A DNA stretch of 35,038 nt from an uncultured Porphyromonadaceae bacterium (GCA_900548705.1 URLF01000019.1:1-35038); one strand, 5' to 3'. Positions 8,096-17,729 are shown, numbered from the stretch's first letter. Notes: generated by a model from the sequence alone, not told the origin. Numbers and translations are program-made.

Positions 8096-8103
8096 TATAT
8101 TTG
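8096..8103 (+). promoter_or_regulatory. -7 box (TATATTTG) directly before the rRNA methyltransferase start
   Basis: TATATTTG ends only four bases before the ATG at 8108, so transcription would begin at or next to the start codon. A TTG at 8079-8081 is closer than the usual -33 spacing. The box also decides the start: the GTG at 8084 would lie upstream of it. Confidence 0.6.
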
Positions 8104-8107
8104 CGAG

Positions 8108-8902
8108 ATGAAAATTACCGCTTCACAGCGAAAACTGATAGCCTCGCTCTCCTCGGCCCGCCGCCGGAGGGAGGAGAAGCTTTTTGTCGCGGAGGGTATA
8201 CGGTGTCTCAGCGAACTGTTGCCTGTGTTCCGGCTCCGTTATCTGGTCGCGACTTCTGCGTGGCTCGAAGCGAATGGCGACCGTCTGGCGGAATTGACCG
8301 GAAACGGACTGACCGATGACAGGCTGCTTGTCGCCAAAAACGACGAGATGGAAAGGATGTCGACGATGACCACCCCTCAGGGTGTGTTAGGTGTGTTCGA
8401 GATGCCCGACCCGACCGGTGGGGCGGCTGACATCAACCCCGGCGAGCTTGTGCTGGCCCTTGACAGGGTGCAGGATCCCGGCAATCTCGGGACGATAGTC
8501 CGCACAGCCGACTGGTTCGGGGTCAGGACCATCCTCGCCTCATCCGACACTGTCGATGTCTACAACCCCAAAGTGCTGCAGTCCACGATGGGTGCCATCG
8601 CGCGGGTGAATGTCCTCTATTGCGACCTCGTGGAATCCCTCCGGACATTAGTCGCAAAGGGTATTCCGGTTTATGGCACCTTCCTCGACGGGAAGAATCT
8701 TTACAAGGCGAAACTCGACGGGGGGGTGGTCGTGATGGGTAATGAAGGCAATGGCATTTCTCCGGTTGTGGCCGAACTTGTCACCCGCCGGGTCACTATC
8801 CCGTCATATCCCGAAGATAACGATACGGTGGAATCCCTGAATGTCGGCATTGCTACCGCCGTGGTGCTTTCTTATGCCCGGATGCGGGCGGCCGCCGACT
8901 GA
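8108..8902 (+). CDS. TrmH/SpoU-family RNA 2'-O-methyltransferase
   Basis: This is a SPOUT-class enzyme that moves a methyl group from S-adenosylmethionine to a ribose 2'-OH in rRNA or tRNA. From the ATG at 8108 it has 264 residues, typical for the family. The N-terminal substrate-binding domain (about 1-100) contains RREEKLFVAEG. The trefoil-knot domain shows motif 1, DRVQDPGNLGTIVRTADWFG (119-138), motif 2, MGNEGNGI (210-217), and motif 3, SYPEDNDTVESLNVGIA (233-249). The exact RNA target cannot be read from sequence. It is followed after 28 nt by radA and is likely co-transcribed. Its promoter box abuts the ATG, suggesting a leaderless mRNA. Confidence 0.92.
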   Translation: MKITASQRKLIASLSSARRRREEKLFVAEGIRCLSELLPVFRLRYLVATSAWLEANGDRLAELTGNGLTDDRLLVAKNDEMERMSTMTTPQGVLGVFEMPDPTGGAADINPGELVLALDRVQDPGNLGTIVRTADWFGVRTILASSDTVDVYNPKVLQSTMGAIARVNVLYCDLVESLRTLVAKGIPVYGTFLDGKNLYKAKLDGGVVVMGNEGNGISPVVAELVTRRVTIPSYPEDNDTVESLNVGIATAVVLSYARMRAAAD

Positions 8903-8930
8903 TACTGTCAACCCAGTCAATCCCTCAGCA

Positions 8931-10307
8931 ATGGCAAAACTCAAAGAAAAGACCCTGTGGTTCTGCTCCGAATGCGGAAATGATTTCCCTAAATGGGAGG
9001 GGCGTTGTCCCTCTTGCGGAGCGTGGGGCACACTTGTCGAGGAGAAGGTGAAGACCACCTCGAAAGGTGGCCTGAAGGCCCCTCTTGGAGCCACCCCGAA
9101 ATCCATGCCCAAAAAGGTGTCTGAAATCGAGACTGCCGATGAGCCGCGCATCCATATGCCGAGCGAGGAGCTCAACCGCGTACTCGGCGGTGGGCTGGTG
9201 CCTGGCTCGATGGTGCTTATCGGAGGGGAGCCGGGTATAGGGAAATCAACCCTTGTGCTGCAGAACATCCTCTCCATAAAGTCGCGCCGTATGCTCTATG
9301 TCTCGGGGGAGGAGAGCGCGACCCAGATAAAGTTGCGCGCCGACCGGATAGGGCGTATGAGCGACAACTGCTATGTCGTCACCGAGACCTCCCTTGAAAG
9401 CATATTCACCCATATCGAACAGATACAGCCTCAGTTGCTGATTGTCGATTCCATCCAGACGATAGCCTCCGATGAGATAGAATCCTCCGCCGGAAGTGTG
9501 AGCCAGGTAAGGGAATGCGCCTCCCGATTGCTTCGATACGCCAAGCAATCGGGCGTGCCTGTGATGCTGATAGGGCATATCAACAAGGAAGGCTCGCTGG
9601 CCGGTCCGAAGGTGCTGGAACATATCGTTGACGCCGTCCTGCAGTTCGAGGGTGACCGCCAGTATATGTACCGTATTCTCAGAGCTGTCAAAAACCGTTT
9701 CGGCAACACCTCGGAGCTTGGCATATATGAGATGTGTCAGCGCGGATTGCGTGAGGTGACCAATCCCTCGGAGATGCTGATTTCCCAGCATGACGGCGAA
9801 CAGCTTTCGGGTTGCGCCATCGGAGTTACCCTTGAAGGGATACGCCCCTTCCTGATTGAGGCGCAGGCGTTGGTGAGCACGGCGGCCTATGGTACCCCGC
9901 AGCGGTCTGTTACCGGATTCGACTCCAAAAGGATGAACATGCTCCTGGCTGTGCTTGAAAAACGCGTGGGCTTCAAACTCGCCCAGAAGGATGTGTTTCT
10001 CAATATCGCTGGCGGCTTGAAGGTGGCTGATCCGGCCCTCGACCTGGCGGTGATTGCCGCTATCCTGTCGTCGAATGTCGATATGGCGGTGCCGCAAGGT
10101 GTCTGCCTCAGCGGCGAGGTGGGCCTCAGCGGGGAAATCCGTCCAGTCACCCGTATGGAGCAGCGTGTCCGCGAGGCGGAGAAGCTCGGGATGAAGACCA
10201 TCCTCATCCCTCGCGGGTCGCTCAAGGGGGTTGATACCTCGAAGTTGGCCATAGAGGTGGTGGAAGTCGCCAAAGTGGAGGAGGCGTTTCGCCGCCTGTT
10301 CGCGTGA
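8931..10307 (+). CDS. radA: DNA repair protein RadA
   Basis: RadA is a RecA-like ATPase/helicase that helps branch migration during homologous recombination. The start is taken at ATG 8931, because the longer frame from 8841 overlaps the upstream gene and adds no conserved sequence. The 458 residues hold a four-cysteine zinc finger (Cys12, Cys15, Cys26, Cys29), the Walker A motif GGEPGIGKST (98-107), a Walker B-like LLIVDSI (169-175), and the RadA-specific KNRFG at 254-258. A Lon-protease-like C-terminal domain follows, without the protease active site expected in true Lon. All elements look intact. Confidence 0.97.
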   Translation: MAKLKEKTLWFCSECGNDFPKWEGRCPSCGAWGTLVEEKVKTTSKGGLKAPLGATPKSMPKKVSEIETADEPRIHMPSEELNRVLGGGLVPGSMVLIGGEPGIGKSTLVLQNILSIKSRRMLYVSGEESATQIKLRADRIGRMSDNCYVVTETSLESIFTHIEQIQPQLLIVDSIQTIASDEIESSAGSVSQVRECASRLLRYAKQSGVPVMLIGHINKEGSLAGPKVLEHIVDAVLQFEGDRQYMYRILRAVKNRFGNTSELGIYEMCQRGLREVTNPSEMLISQHDGEQLSGCAIGVTLEGIRPFLIEAQALVSTAAYGTPQRSVTGFDSKRMNMLLAVLEKRVGFKLAQKDVFLNIAGGLKVADPALDLAVIAAILSSNVDMAVPQGVCLSGEVGLSGEIRPVTRMEQRVREAEKLGMKTILIPRGSLKGVDTSKLAIEVVEVAKVEEAFRRLFA

Positions 10308-10411
10308 TTTCACCCTCTTCCCCGGCCATGAGGCAAAAAAGTTTGTTCCTGATGCAACCTTTTGGATATAGTCTGCGTCTAACGGAGTATAATAATATAA
10401 AGAGTCATAGC

Positions 10412-10431
10412 GGCTCCCAATGCCGGGAGCC
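10412..10431 (+). other. small inverted repeat in the leader of the M16 peptidase gene
   Basis: GGCTCCC and GGGAGCC form a 7-bp stem around AATGCC in the 171-nt gap between radA and the M16 gene. It could be a weak radA terminator or a leader hairpin. I saw no perfect TAnnTTTG box in this gap; TATAGTCTG around 10370, with TTTG 21 nt before it, is only a near match. Confidence 0.35.
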
Positions 10432-10478
10432 AGGAACAGAAAGCAAAGAAATATATTCATCATACTGATTTCTTGACA

Positions 10479-13316
10479 ATGAAAAAAATCTTTTCCAGAC
10501 TCCTTTTCGTGTTGATAGGAGTCATCGCATTCTCGACGCAAGTACGCGCTCAGATGCCGACGGATCCCCTTCCCCTCGACCCGCAGGTGAGAAAGGGTGT
10601 GCTTCCCAATGGTCTTACCTATTACATCCGTCACAATGAGACCCCCAAGGGGCAGGCCGACTTCTACATCGCGCAGAAGGTCGGCTCAATCCTTGAAAAC
10701 GACGAGCAGCGCGGTCTGGCGCACTTCCTGGAGCATATGTGCTTCAACGGCACCGAGAATTTCCCCGGCAATGAGCTGGTGGCCTGGCTTGAGACCAAGG
10801 GTGTGAAGTTCGGACAGAACCTCAACGCCTACACCTCAATCGACGAGACTGTCTACAACATCTCCAATGTTCCCACCGCGAGCATCGCCGTGCAGGACTC
10901 CTGCCTGCTCATTCTCCACGACTGGGCTGACGGCCTGTTGCTCCTCCCCGAGGAAATCGACAAGGAGCGCGGCGTGATCCATGAGGAATGGCGTTCGCGC
11001 AATGTCGGTCAGCAGCGACTGATGGAGCAGATGGCTCCCGCTATGTATCCCGGTTCGAAATACGGCTACCGTCTCCCTATCGGTACGATGGAGGTTGTCG
11101 ACAACTTCCCTCCCCAGGCTCTGCGTGATTACTACGAGGCCTGGTATCGTCCCGATCAGCAGGGTATCGTGGTTGTCGGCGACATCGATGTGGATCGTAT
11201 CGAAAACAAAATCAAGGAGATTTTCTCACCCATCAAGATGCCTGAGAATGCTCCCGAGCGCGTATATGAGGCTGTCCCCGACACTGACGGCACTATCATC
11301 GTGGTCGGCACCGACCCCGAGATGCCCAACTCCCGCGCCTCCATCTACTTCAAGAACGATGTCCTCCCCCGCGAATACCGCAACACTATGGCCTACTGGA
11401 TGCAGGATTATGTGTGCGACATGATTTCCGCGATGCTCAACAACCGTCTTGACGAGATTTCCTCCACTCCTGACTCCCCCTTCGCAGGTGCCGGCGCTTT
11501 CTACGGGAACTATTTCCTTTCCGACACCAAGGACGCTCTGACCCTGGTGGCCATCGGCAAGGGTGATGACATCCTCCCCTCCATGGCCTCGATTTACCGC
11601 GAGCTGCTCCGCGCCGAGCGTGGCGGTTTCACAATCTCTGAGTATGACCGTGCCCGCAGCGAGTACCTTTCCCGTCTGGAAAAGGCTTACAACAATCGCG
11701 AGAAGGCTGAGAATGAAAGTTATGTCAACTCTTATGTCCGCAGCTTCATCGACGGCACTCCTGCTACCGGTATCGAGATGAAATACCAGACCCTGAGCAT
11801 GCTTCTTCCCCAGCTTCCTGTGGATATAATCAACCAGACACTCAAGGAACTTGTTAAAGAAGACAACCGTGTGGTGACAGTGATGCTTCCCGAAAAGGAT
11901 GGTATCAAGGTTCCCACAGAGGATGCTATCCGTCAGATGATGGCCGCGGTTGACGCAGAGGATATCCCCGCGTTCGTAGACGAAGTAAAGGATGAGCCCC
12001 TCATCGCCAACCTCCCCGCTCCCGGCAAGGTTGTCGCCACCCAGGAGCTTCCCCAGTGGGGCGCTACCGAGTGGACCCTTTCCAATGGTGCGAAGGTGGT
12101 TGTCAAGAAGACCGACTTCAAGGCTGACGAGATTCTTCTCGATGCCCAGGCTCTCGGCGGAACTTCCGTTTATCCCGACAGCTACGCCAACACTCTGATA
12201 TTCCTTCCCCAGGGCGCGCTTGGCCAGTATGGTCTCGGCACCTACACCTATAAGGATGTTCAGAAGTATCTCCAGGGCAAGCAGTGCCAGGTTAGCTTCC
12301 AGTTTGACGACTATTGCCGTGACATCTCAGGTTCAACCACTCCCAAGGACCTGAAGACCATGATGGAGCTTCTTTACAGCCACTTCACCCAGTTCAACAT
12401 GTCGGCTGACGAGTTCCAGGCCACCCAGAACATGATTACCGGATTCCTCCACAATCAGGAGACCAATCCCCAGTATATCTTCTCCCGCGATCTCCGCAAG
12501 GCTCTCTATGACACTCCCCGCAAGTCTGCCCTGACAGTCGAGGCTGTCGAGAACGCTTCCCTCGATGAAATCAACAAGATTGTCAAGGACATGACCGCCA
12601 ACGCCGCCGACTACACCTTCTTCTTTGTGGGAAATGTGGATATGGATGAGCTCAAGACCCTTTGCGAACAGTACATCGCGACTCTTCCCGGCGATGCCGC
12701 CACCGCTTCCAAGGCTCCTGTCGTTGACGGTTCGCTTGGTGTGAAGAAGGGTGAGAAGGTGACCACCTTCACCGCTCCGATGCAGACTCCCCAGACATTT
12801 GCCGCTGTTGTGGAATTTGCTGAAATCCCCTACACCGCGAAAGACCGCGCCCTTTCTGACATCGCCGGTCAGGTGCTGACCGAACGTCTTCTCAAGAAGG
12901 TTCGTGAAGACATGGGTGCTGTTTACTCAATCTGGGCATCCGGCGTAATGAGCCGCCAGAACGTTCCCAATACCATCCTTCAGTCAGTCTTCCCCATGAA
13001 GCCTGAAATGAAGGAGCAGGTGCTCGACATCATCGCTTCCGAGTTCAAGAACATGGAATCCGATGTCACTGCCCAAGAACTCGCCAAGGCTGTGGAGTTC
13101 AAGGTCAAGGAGGCCACCGAGGCCAAGGAGAAGAATGATGCATGGCTCGGCACTATGGCCGGCACCGCCCTCAACGGAGTGGATGTGTTCAACGGCAATG
13201 TAGAGCTTCTCCAGTCTCTGACTCCTGCCGATGTTCAGGACTTCATGAAGCGCATGAACGCCGACGGCACTTACCGCGTGATCATCCTCGACCCCGAGGC
13301 TGCTCCCGCCGAATAA
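10479..13316 (+). CDS. M16-family zinc metallopeptidase (pitrilysin-like), secreted
   Basis: The ATG at 10479 is preferred to the TTG at 10473. The product has 945 residues and a signal peptide ending about TQVRAQ, so it acts in the periplasm or outside. The inverted zinc motif HFLEH (His82, Glu85, His86) and the distal ligand Glu163 in DKERGVI, 76 residues further on, give the HxxEH-x76-E arrangement of M16. There are two homologous halves, and the second, from about 510, lacks the zinc motif, as in other two-domain members. The late segment ERLLKKVREDMGAVYSIWASG is the conserved C-terminal M16 motif. It probably degrades peptides. Codon use is strongly biased, suggesting high expression. 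It is followed by a strong terminator. Confidence 0.94.
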   Translation: MKKIFSRLLFVLIGVIAFSTQVRAQMPTDPLPLDPQVRKGVLPNGLTYYIRHNETPKGQADFYIAQKVGSILENDEQRGLAHFLEHMCFNGTENFPGNELVAWLETKGVKFGQNLNAYTSIDETVYNISNVPTASIAVQDSCLLILHDWADGLLLLPEEIDKERGVIHEEWRSRNVGQQRLMEQMAPAMYPGSKYGYRLPIGTMEVVDNFPPQALRDYYEAWYRPDQQGIVVVGDIDVDRIENKIKEIFSPIKMPENAPERVYEAVPDTDGTIIVVGTDPEMPNSRASIYFKNDVLPREYRNTMAYWMQDYVCDMISAMLNNRLDEISSTPDSPFAGAGAFYGNYFLSDTKDALTLVAIGKGDDILPSMASIYRELLRAERGGFTISEYDRARSEYLSRLEKAYNNREKAENESYVNSYVRSFIDGTPATGIEMKYQTLSMLLPQLPVDIINQTLKELVKEDNRVVTVMLPEKDGIKVPTEDAIRQMMAAVDAEDIPAFVDEVKDEPLIANLPAPGKVVATQELPQWGATEWTLSNGAKVVVKKTDFKADEILLDAQALGGTSVYPDSYANTLIFLPQGALGQYGLGTYTYKDVQKYLQGKQCQVSFQFDDYCRDISGSTTPKDLKTMMELLYSHFTQFNMSADEFQATQNMITGFLHNQETNPQYIFSRDLRKALYDTPRKSALTVEAVENASLDEINKIVKDMTANAADYTFFFVGNVDMDELKTLCEQYIATLPGDAATASKAPVVDGSLGVKKGEKVTTFTAPMQTPQTFAAVVEFAEIPYTAKDRALSDIAGQVLTERLLKKVREDMGAVYSIWASGVMSRQNVPNTILQSVFPMKPEMKEQVLDIIASEFKNMESDVTAQELAKAVEFKVKEATEAKEKNDAWLGTMAGTALNGVDVFNGNVELLQSLTPADVQDFMKRMNADGTYRVIILDPEAAPAE

Positions 13317-13341
13317 TCTCGACCAATATCCCCTTATGATA

Positions 13342-13385
13342 AAACCGTCGGTCTCTTACTCAGAGGCCGACGGTTTCATTTTTCC
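13342..13385 (+). terminator. intrinsic terminator after the M16 peptidase
   Basis: A 15-bp stem with one G-T pair (13342-13356 with 13362-13376), closed by a 5-nt loop, is followed by a T-rich tail. It begins 25 nt after the stop codon. Confidence 0.85.
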
Positions 13386-13434
13386 ACCCTCACTGACTCC
13401 ATTTCGACAAAAGACCGTTAACATATTTTTACAA

Positions 13435-13471
13435 TTGGGGGGGGTAAATTGAGCTTTTTTTATTAATTTTG
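13435..13471 (+). promoter_or_regulatory. promoter region with G8 and T7 tracts upstream of the large starch-module protein
   Basis: TAATTTTG at 13464-13471 matches the -7 box and lies about 120 nt before the ATG at 13594. A run of eight G (13437-13444) and a run of seven T (13455-13461) lie just upstream, where the -33 element would be expected. TTG at 13435-13437 is the nearest TTG ahead of the tracts, at a 26-nt spacing. The function of the tracts is inferred. Confidence 0.55.
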
Positions 13472-13593
13472 CAAACCGTAGGAGTAGATGATTATCGCTT
13501 GCAACGCGACAACCCCCTCATATCGCGTGGATAACCTTGAATCATATCCAAAATCTGACAACCTTAACCAATCATAAACATAAATTTAACTTT

Positions 13594-16500
13594 ATGAACA
13601 CATTGTTTACACGCTTATGGTGCGTGGCGGCTATGACGTGCGCCGTGGCTTCTGCCAATGCTGCTACGGATGAGGCTGGCAACAACTTCATCTATTTTGG
13701 TAGCATGAGCAAGAACAACTATCCTCCGCACATACAGTATGCCGACGACTGGGAAGCAGGCAAGATGTATGAGACAGCTCCCGGCTCTAACATCTATGAA
13801 ATCGTGGCAGATACCCGTGATTTGACATGGGGCGCCTGGTTCCACTTCTATTACGAGCTTGCTGACACCGAGGTAGTCTCAGACGCTTACTACCTGAATA
13901 TCATCCATCCCAAGGGTGGAAAAGACTCAGCTGTCATGCCGATGGCCGGACGCAGCGGCATCTATGCTACTGACGATGTTGAGAAAACATCAATCACACA
14001 GTCGACCGGAACCTGGCATCTTCCTGATGGTAAATACCGTTTCCGTCTCGATATGAACGAGAACAAGCTCTACGCCATTCCTGAAGGAGAGCCCCTTTTG
14101 CTTGTCAGGGACAATGACGATTTCAGCTGGAATCTGCTTGAACGCTATTCCTCCCTCACCAAAATCAACAACTATTATGAACCGGGCGGCAATCTGACCA
14201 TCAGGATGTATGACCCCTTCAACCAGCAGTGGCTTGTCCCGAATGGTTCCGCTGTCCTGACGACAGGTACCAGCAAGACTCTTGATTACACACCTTCCTC
14301 GACCCGGGATGACGCGTTTGTCGTCTCTGACTGGGGCGGTGGTGTCCTCAGGGGAGGAGCAAAGTTAGGAACCATTTACCGCATCGACATCATGCCTGAC
14401 ACCCCGAGCGAGATTGCCTGGACTCCGATAGACAAGGAATCGATATCGGTGGTAGGTGATTTCAGCGGCTGGATCTTCACTACGGTTTCCCGAAAGGAAG
14501 GGACAGAGGCGGTATATGACATAGAATTCCCCGCAGGCACGGATGAATTCAAGATTGTCCTCGGAAACTCATGGGACTTTCCGCAACTCGGAACCGACGG
14601 TTCTCTGAAAACTGAAGGAGAAAACAAGGTGATGGGTCTCGCCCCCTCAGAAACGGGTAATCTTGAAAACTCACGTTTCCCCGGAGGACTCGCTGAACCT
14701 GTCACGGTTTCAATCAACCTCACTACAGGTAAAGCAACTTTCCCTGCCAACTGCCATATGACGATGGGTGTCGCCAATTCCCAGGCCGTGGCACCGGTAA
14801 ACCGCACGGATCTTTTCGTGCAGACCCCTTATGATTCGTTCTCTCCCTGGAAAGACTGCTCGGATGCGGTGCTTTCCTCTTTCCAGTCAGTGCCGAAAAT
14901 CTCGGATGACACCTACTCCGGCCGAATCTATGTTCCCGCCGGTGAGTTCAATCTCCGTTTCATCAGCGAACTCACAGCCTTAGGTACCCCCAACAAGGTA
15001 CTCGCGCCTCCTACCGGCGAGGATCGCGAGCTTGCCATTTCCGGCAATGTGGCTTACAGCTCGGCCAGCGTGCTTTCTTCCGACCAGGCCGGATACTGGA
15101 CTTACCAAGGCAAGAGCAGGAATGATGGATGGGAAGGTGGCTATGTGACCGTGACCGTCACCACCGGAAGCTCTTCTTCCGTGAAATTTGAGTTCAGCAG
15201 TATGCAGGGCGATGAGCCTGCGAGTGAAATCTACCTCATCGGCAGTCCTCAGGGATGGGATATCTCGGATGGTTCGATGCCCCTCAAGCTGACATCGAAA
15301 GGTGGCTATTACGGATGGTATGACATCTCAAGCTCAGATGTATATTTCCGCTTCTACACAGAGCTGGGCATATGGGACGACGAGCATTCGATTGGTTCCG
15401 GTACTTCATGGAATGACCTGGAAATCAGCCTACCCTACGGCTCCTGTTACGAGGGTTTTTGCAACACCGGCAACCAGGGCAACTGGTATGTCAGTGGGTG
15501 GTCAGGAGGAACTATGTATTTCTATGTGTCCCCCTCAGACCGCACTATCTGTGTCTCACGCGAGCCTATCGAAGCTGCCGGAGAAATCATCGATCCCTCC
15601 ACGGTGAAGACCCTTTATCTCTATAACAACGGGGAATATGTGAAGATGGAAAAGGGGAAGGATGGACTCTACCAGGCCCAGACCTATCTTTATGTTGACG
15701 TGCCTGATGAAACAGGTGAATTCCGTCTCTTCACCAAGAAATTGCCGATTTCGACCGAAGAACCTGCATGGGAGGGTAGCTTCGCGTTGTCAGCGACCAG
15801 TGACGCGTTGCTTGAGTTTGACGATATGGATGTGGCCGAGGCGACCTTCACCATACAGGATGAGGTGACTACTTCCGGAGCGAAGCCATTCCGTCTCATC
15901 AATCACCATAACTCCTCGATGAACAGCTATTATGTCTCGGTGGATCTTGACAACAGACGCCTGTATGTCGAGCGCGAACGTAGTGGTTTCTATCTCTGCG
16001 GTGGCCTTACAGACGGTCGTTTCCCCACTTACACCAACCGAAAGGAATTCGCCAAATACCGCATCCCTTACAGTGGTGGCCTGGTGGATATCCCCGCCGG
16101 TAAGCTGGATTTCACTTTCTGTCCCGGTATCGCCACAGCGCAGGAAAGCACTTATAATCAGCCAGTGACATTCAACGACGGGTTAGCCGAGTCGGGATAT
16201 ATGTCCTGGTATGGAGCCCATGTGACCTGCTCAGACTGGAATGGAGGCAAGGTGCTGGTCTCCTCCAGTTATATGCTGGATTTCTCAACAATATCAGAGC
16301 TGACCTGCTACACAGCCATCGGCCTGGATCCTTACACCACCTCGACTTCTGCTTTCACACAGACCGCTCCCGGCAGCCTCGTGTTCAAGGGTAAGGCGAA
16401 ATTCGCAGACCGTGTGAATCCTTGGATGGATTTCCATATCAAGCGTCTTGAAAACCGGACAATCAATGTCGCCTCACGCACATGCTACACCGGTACAGGT

Positions 16501-17658
16501 GGAAATCCCATGTATGAAGGGGAGAACATCGTTGTGCCTGTCGACGGTGCCGTCAATACCAAGCTGGGATTCAACGGACAGTCCTTCAGTTTCCCGTCAT
16601 TGGTTGGTTCCGGTGAGATGGATGTGACCCTTGACCTTAACAACATGACCCTCACTGCCACCATCCCCACCGAGAATGAAGGCTCCATTTATGAAGCTGT
16701 CTCAGGAACCAATCCCGACCTTGACGGTATGACCGGTTATCCCTCCGCCGAGCAGGATGACGCGGTTGTGCTTGAGGCCCAGGTAAGCGGTGAGTCGGAG
16801 AATGGCTATGACTTCAACCTCACAACCCCTGACGGGTCTGTGATCGCTCCCGCCAATACCACTGTAGTAAACTTCGACCAGACCGGCTCATGGAGCGGCC
16901 CGTTTGTCAAGAGCAGCGCTGCCGCCCCCGGCCGTAACTCTGTCCGCCGTGCCGCGTCCCAGAGCGCCACATGGCACTTCGATATGCCCGAAGGACAGAA
17001 CGGTACGCTAAGTATGCTCATTGACGAGGCCAACTCGACCCTGACCATCTTCTCCTCGGCCCACAACAGCGGATATTTCATCCTCGGCCTGAACAACGAC
17101 CTTCAGGCAAGTGTCGAGAAGCTCCCGACCCTGCGCGGCAATATGCTGACCCGTTCCAACGGCACAACCTATGACGGGGAAATCACCCTTGGTTCCGAAG
17201 CCCTCTCGGGTATCACATTGAGGTTCGCAAAGGATTTCGCCGGAATGTATGGTGTCTACACCCCGATGTATAGCCTCGCCACACTGGATCTCACCGGTGA
17301 CAACCGTGTCGCAAGTCAGCCCGCGCTGCGGGAGGGTGACACCAACATGGCCACCTTCTGGACAATCAAGGCTCCCGCAGGGAAAGTAGCGATCAGCTAT
17401 GATCCCGTCAACGGCAAGCTTACCGCTGACCGTGGAAGTGCGGGTGTTGACAATGTGCTGGCCGATGCCGCCACAGGAATATCTGTCGCTCCCGGTGAGG
17501 GTTGCGTGGTAATCACCTCTTCCCAGGCTGCCCGTCTGACAATCTACTCGGTCACCGGTGCTGTCGTGCGCGTGGTCGATGTTCAGAGCGGCCAGACTAC
17601 AGTTGAGCTTCCCGCCGGACTCTACATCGTCAACCGTGAGAAACTGTATGTACGCTGA
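13594..17658 (+). CDS. large secreted repeat protein with type IX sorting tail, probable glucan-binding protein
   Basis: From the ATG at 13594 the product has 1354 residues; the upstream TTG frame adds no signal-like sequence. A signal peptide ends about ASANA. The body is a chain of about ten beta-rich modules of 100-140 residues, several closing with a similar strand pattern (hydrophobic, Asp/Asn turn, Lys/Arg or Thr, hydrophobic) near residues 150, 373, 642, 779, 1010, 1138 and 1266. Motifs such as IYLIGSPQGWDISDG and VVGDFSGW resemble SusE/SusF-like starch-binding modules. The last 70 or so residues (from about 1284) look like a type A type IX secretion C-terminal domain (ARLTIYSVTGAVVR, LPAGLYIV). 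The neighbouring gene is a secreted alpha-amylase, which supports a role in alpha-glucan binding. No catalytic motif was seen; ligand and exact family are uncertain. Confidence 0.75.
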   Translation: MNTLFTRLWCVAAMTCAVASANAATDEAGNNFIYFGSMSKNNYPPHIQYADDWEAGKMYETAPGSNIYEIVADTRDLTWGAWFHFYYELADTEVVSDAYYLNIIHPKGGKDSAVMPMAGRSGIYATDDVEKTSITQSTGTWHLPDGKYRFRLDMNENKLYAIPEGEPLLLVRDNDDFSWNLLERYSSLTKINNYYEPGGNLTIRMYDPFNQQWLVPNGSAVLTTGTSKTLDYTPSSTRDDAFVVSDWGGGVLRGGAKLGTIYRIDIMPDTPSEIAWTPIDKESISVVGDFSGWIFTTVSRKEGTEAVYDIEFPAGTDEFKIVLGNSWDFPQLGTDGSLKTEGENKVMGLAPSETGNLENSRFPGGLAEPVTVSINLTTGKATFPANCHMTMGVANSQAVAPVNRTDLFVQTPYDSFSPWKDCSDAVLSSFQSVPKISDDTYSGRIYVPAGEFNLRFISELTALGTPNKVLAPPTGEDRELAISGNVAYSSASVLSSDQAGYWTYQGKSRNDGWEGGYVTVTVTTGSSSSVKFEFSSMQGDEPASEIYLIGSPQGWDISDGSMPLKLTSKGGYYGWYDISSSDVYFRFYTELGIWDDEHSIGSGTSWNDLEISLPYGSCYEGFCNTGNQGNWYVSGWSGGTMYFYVSPSDRTICVSREPIEAAGEIIDPSTVKTLYLYNNGEYVKMEKGKDGLYQAQTYLYVDVPDETGEFRLFTKKLPISTEEPAWEGSFALSATSDALLEFDDMDVAEATFTIQDEVTTSGAKPFRLINHHNSSMNSYYVSVDLDNRRLYVERERSGFYLCGGLTDGRFPTYTNRKEFAKYRIPYSGGLVDIPAGKLDFTFCPGIATAQESTYNQPVTFNDGLAESGYMSWYGAHVTCSDWNGGKVLVSSSYMLDFSTISELTCYTAIGLDPYTTSTSAFTQTAPGSLVFKGKAKFADRVNPWMDFHIKRLENRTINVASRTCYTGTGGNPMYEGENIVVPVDGAVNTKLGFNGQSFSFPSLVGSGEMDVTLDLNNMTLTATIPTENEGSIYEAVSGTNPDLDGMTGYPSAEQDDAVVLEAQVSGESENGYDFNLTTPDGSVIAPANTTVVNFDQTGSWSGPFVKSSAAAPGRNSVRRAASQSATWHFDMPEGQNGTLSMLIDEANSTLTIFSSAHNSGYFILGLNNDLQASVEKLPTLRGNMLTRSNGTTYDGEITLGSEALSGITLRFAKDFAGMYGVYTPMYSLATLDLTGDNRVASQPALREGDTNMATFWTIKAPAGKVAISYDPVNGKLTADRGSAGVDNVLADAATGISVAPGEGCVVITSSQAARLTIYSVTGAVVRVVDVQSGQTTVELPAGLYIVNREKLYVR

Positions 17659-17690
17659 CAACAGTCAGTGAACTCTGTCCGATAACGATT

Positions 17691-17729
17691 CGGGGCCGTG
17701 TCGATTCTGACACGGTCCCGTTTGTTTTT
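17691..17729 (+). terminator. intrinsic terminator after the repeat protein
   Basis: CGGGGCCGTGTC (17691-17702) pairs with GACACGGTCCCG (17709-17720) with one G-T pair, and is followed by TTTGTTTTT. It separates the repeat-protein gene from the amylase, which has its own promoter. Confidence 0.85.

Noticed and set aside
7513..8111. Open frames across 7513-8111
   Set aside because: This stretch is RNase P RNA on the other strand, with all conserved elements.
9246..10634. 462-codon minus-strand open frame
   Set aside because: Shadow of radA and its flank; high-GC third positions keep the antisense frame open, and it has no recognisable motif.
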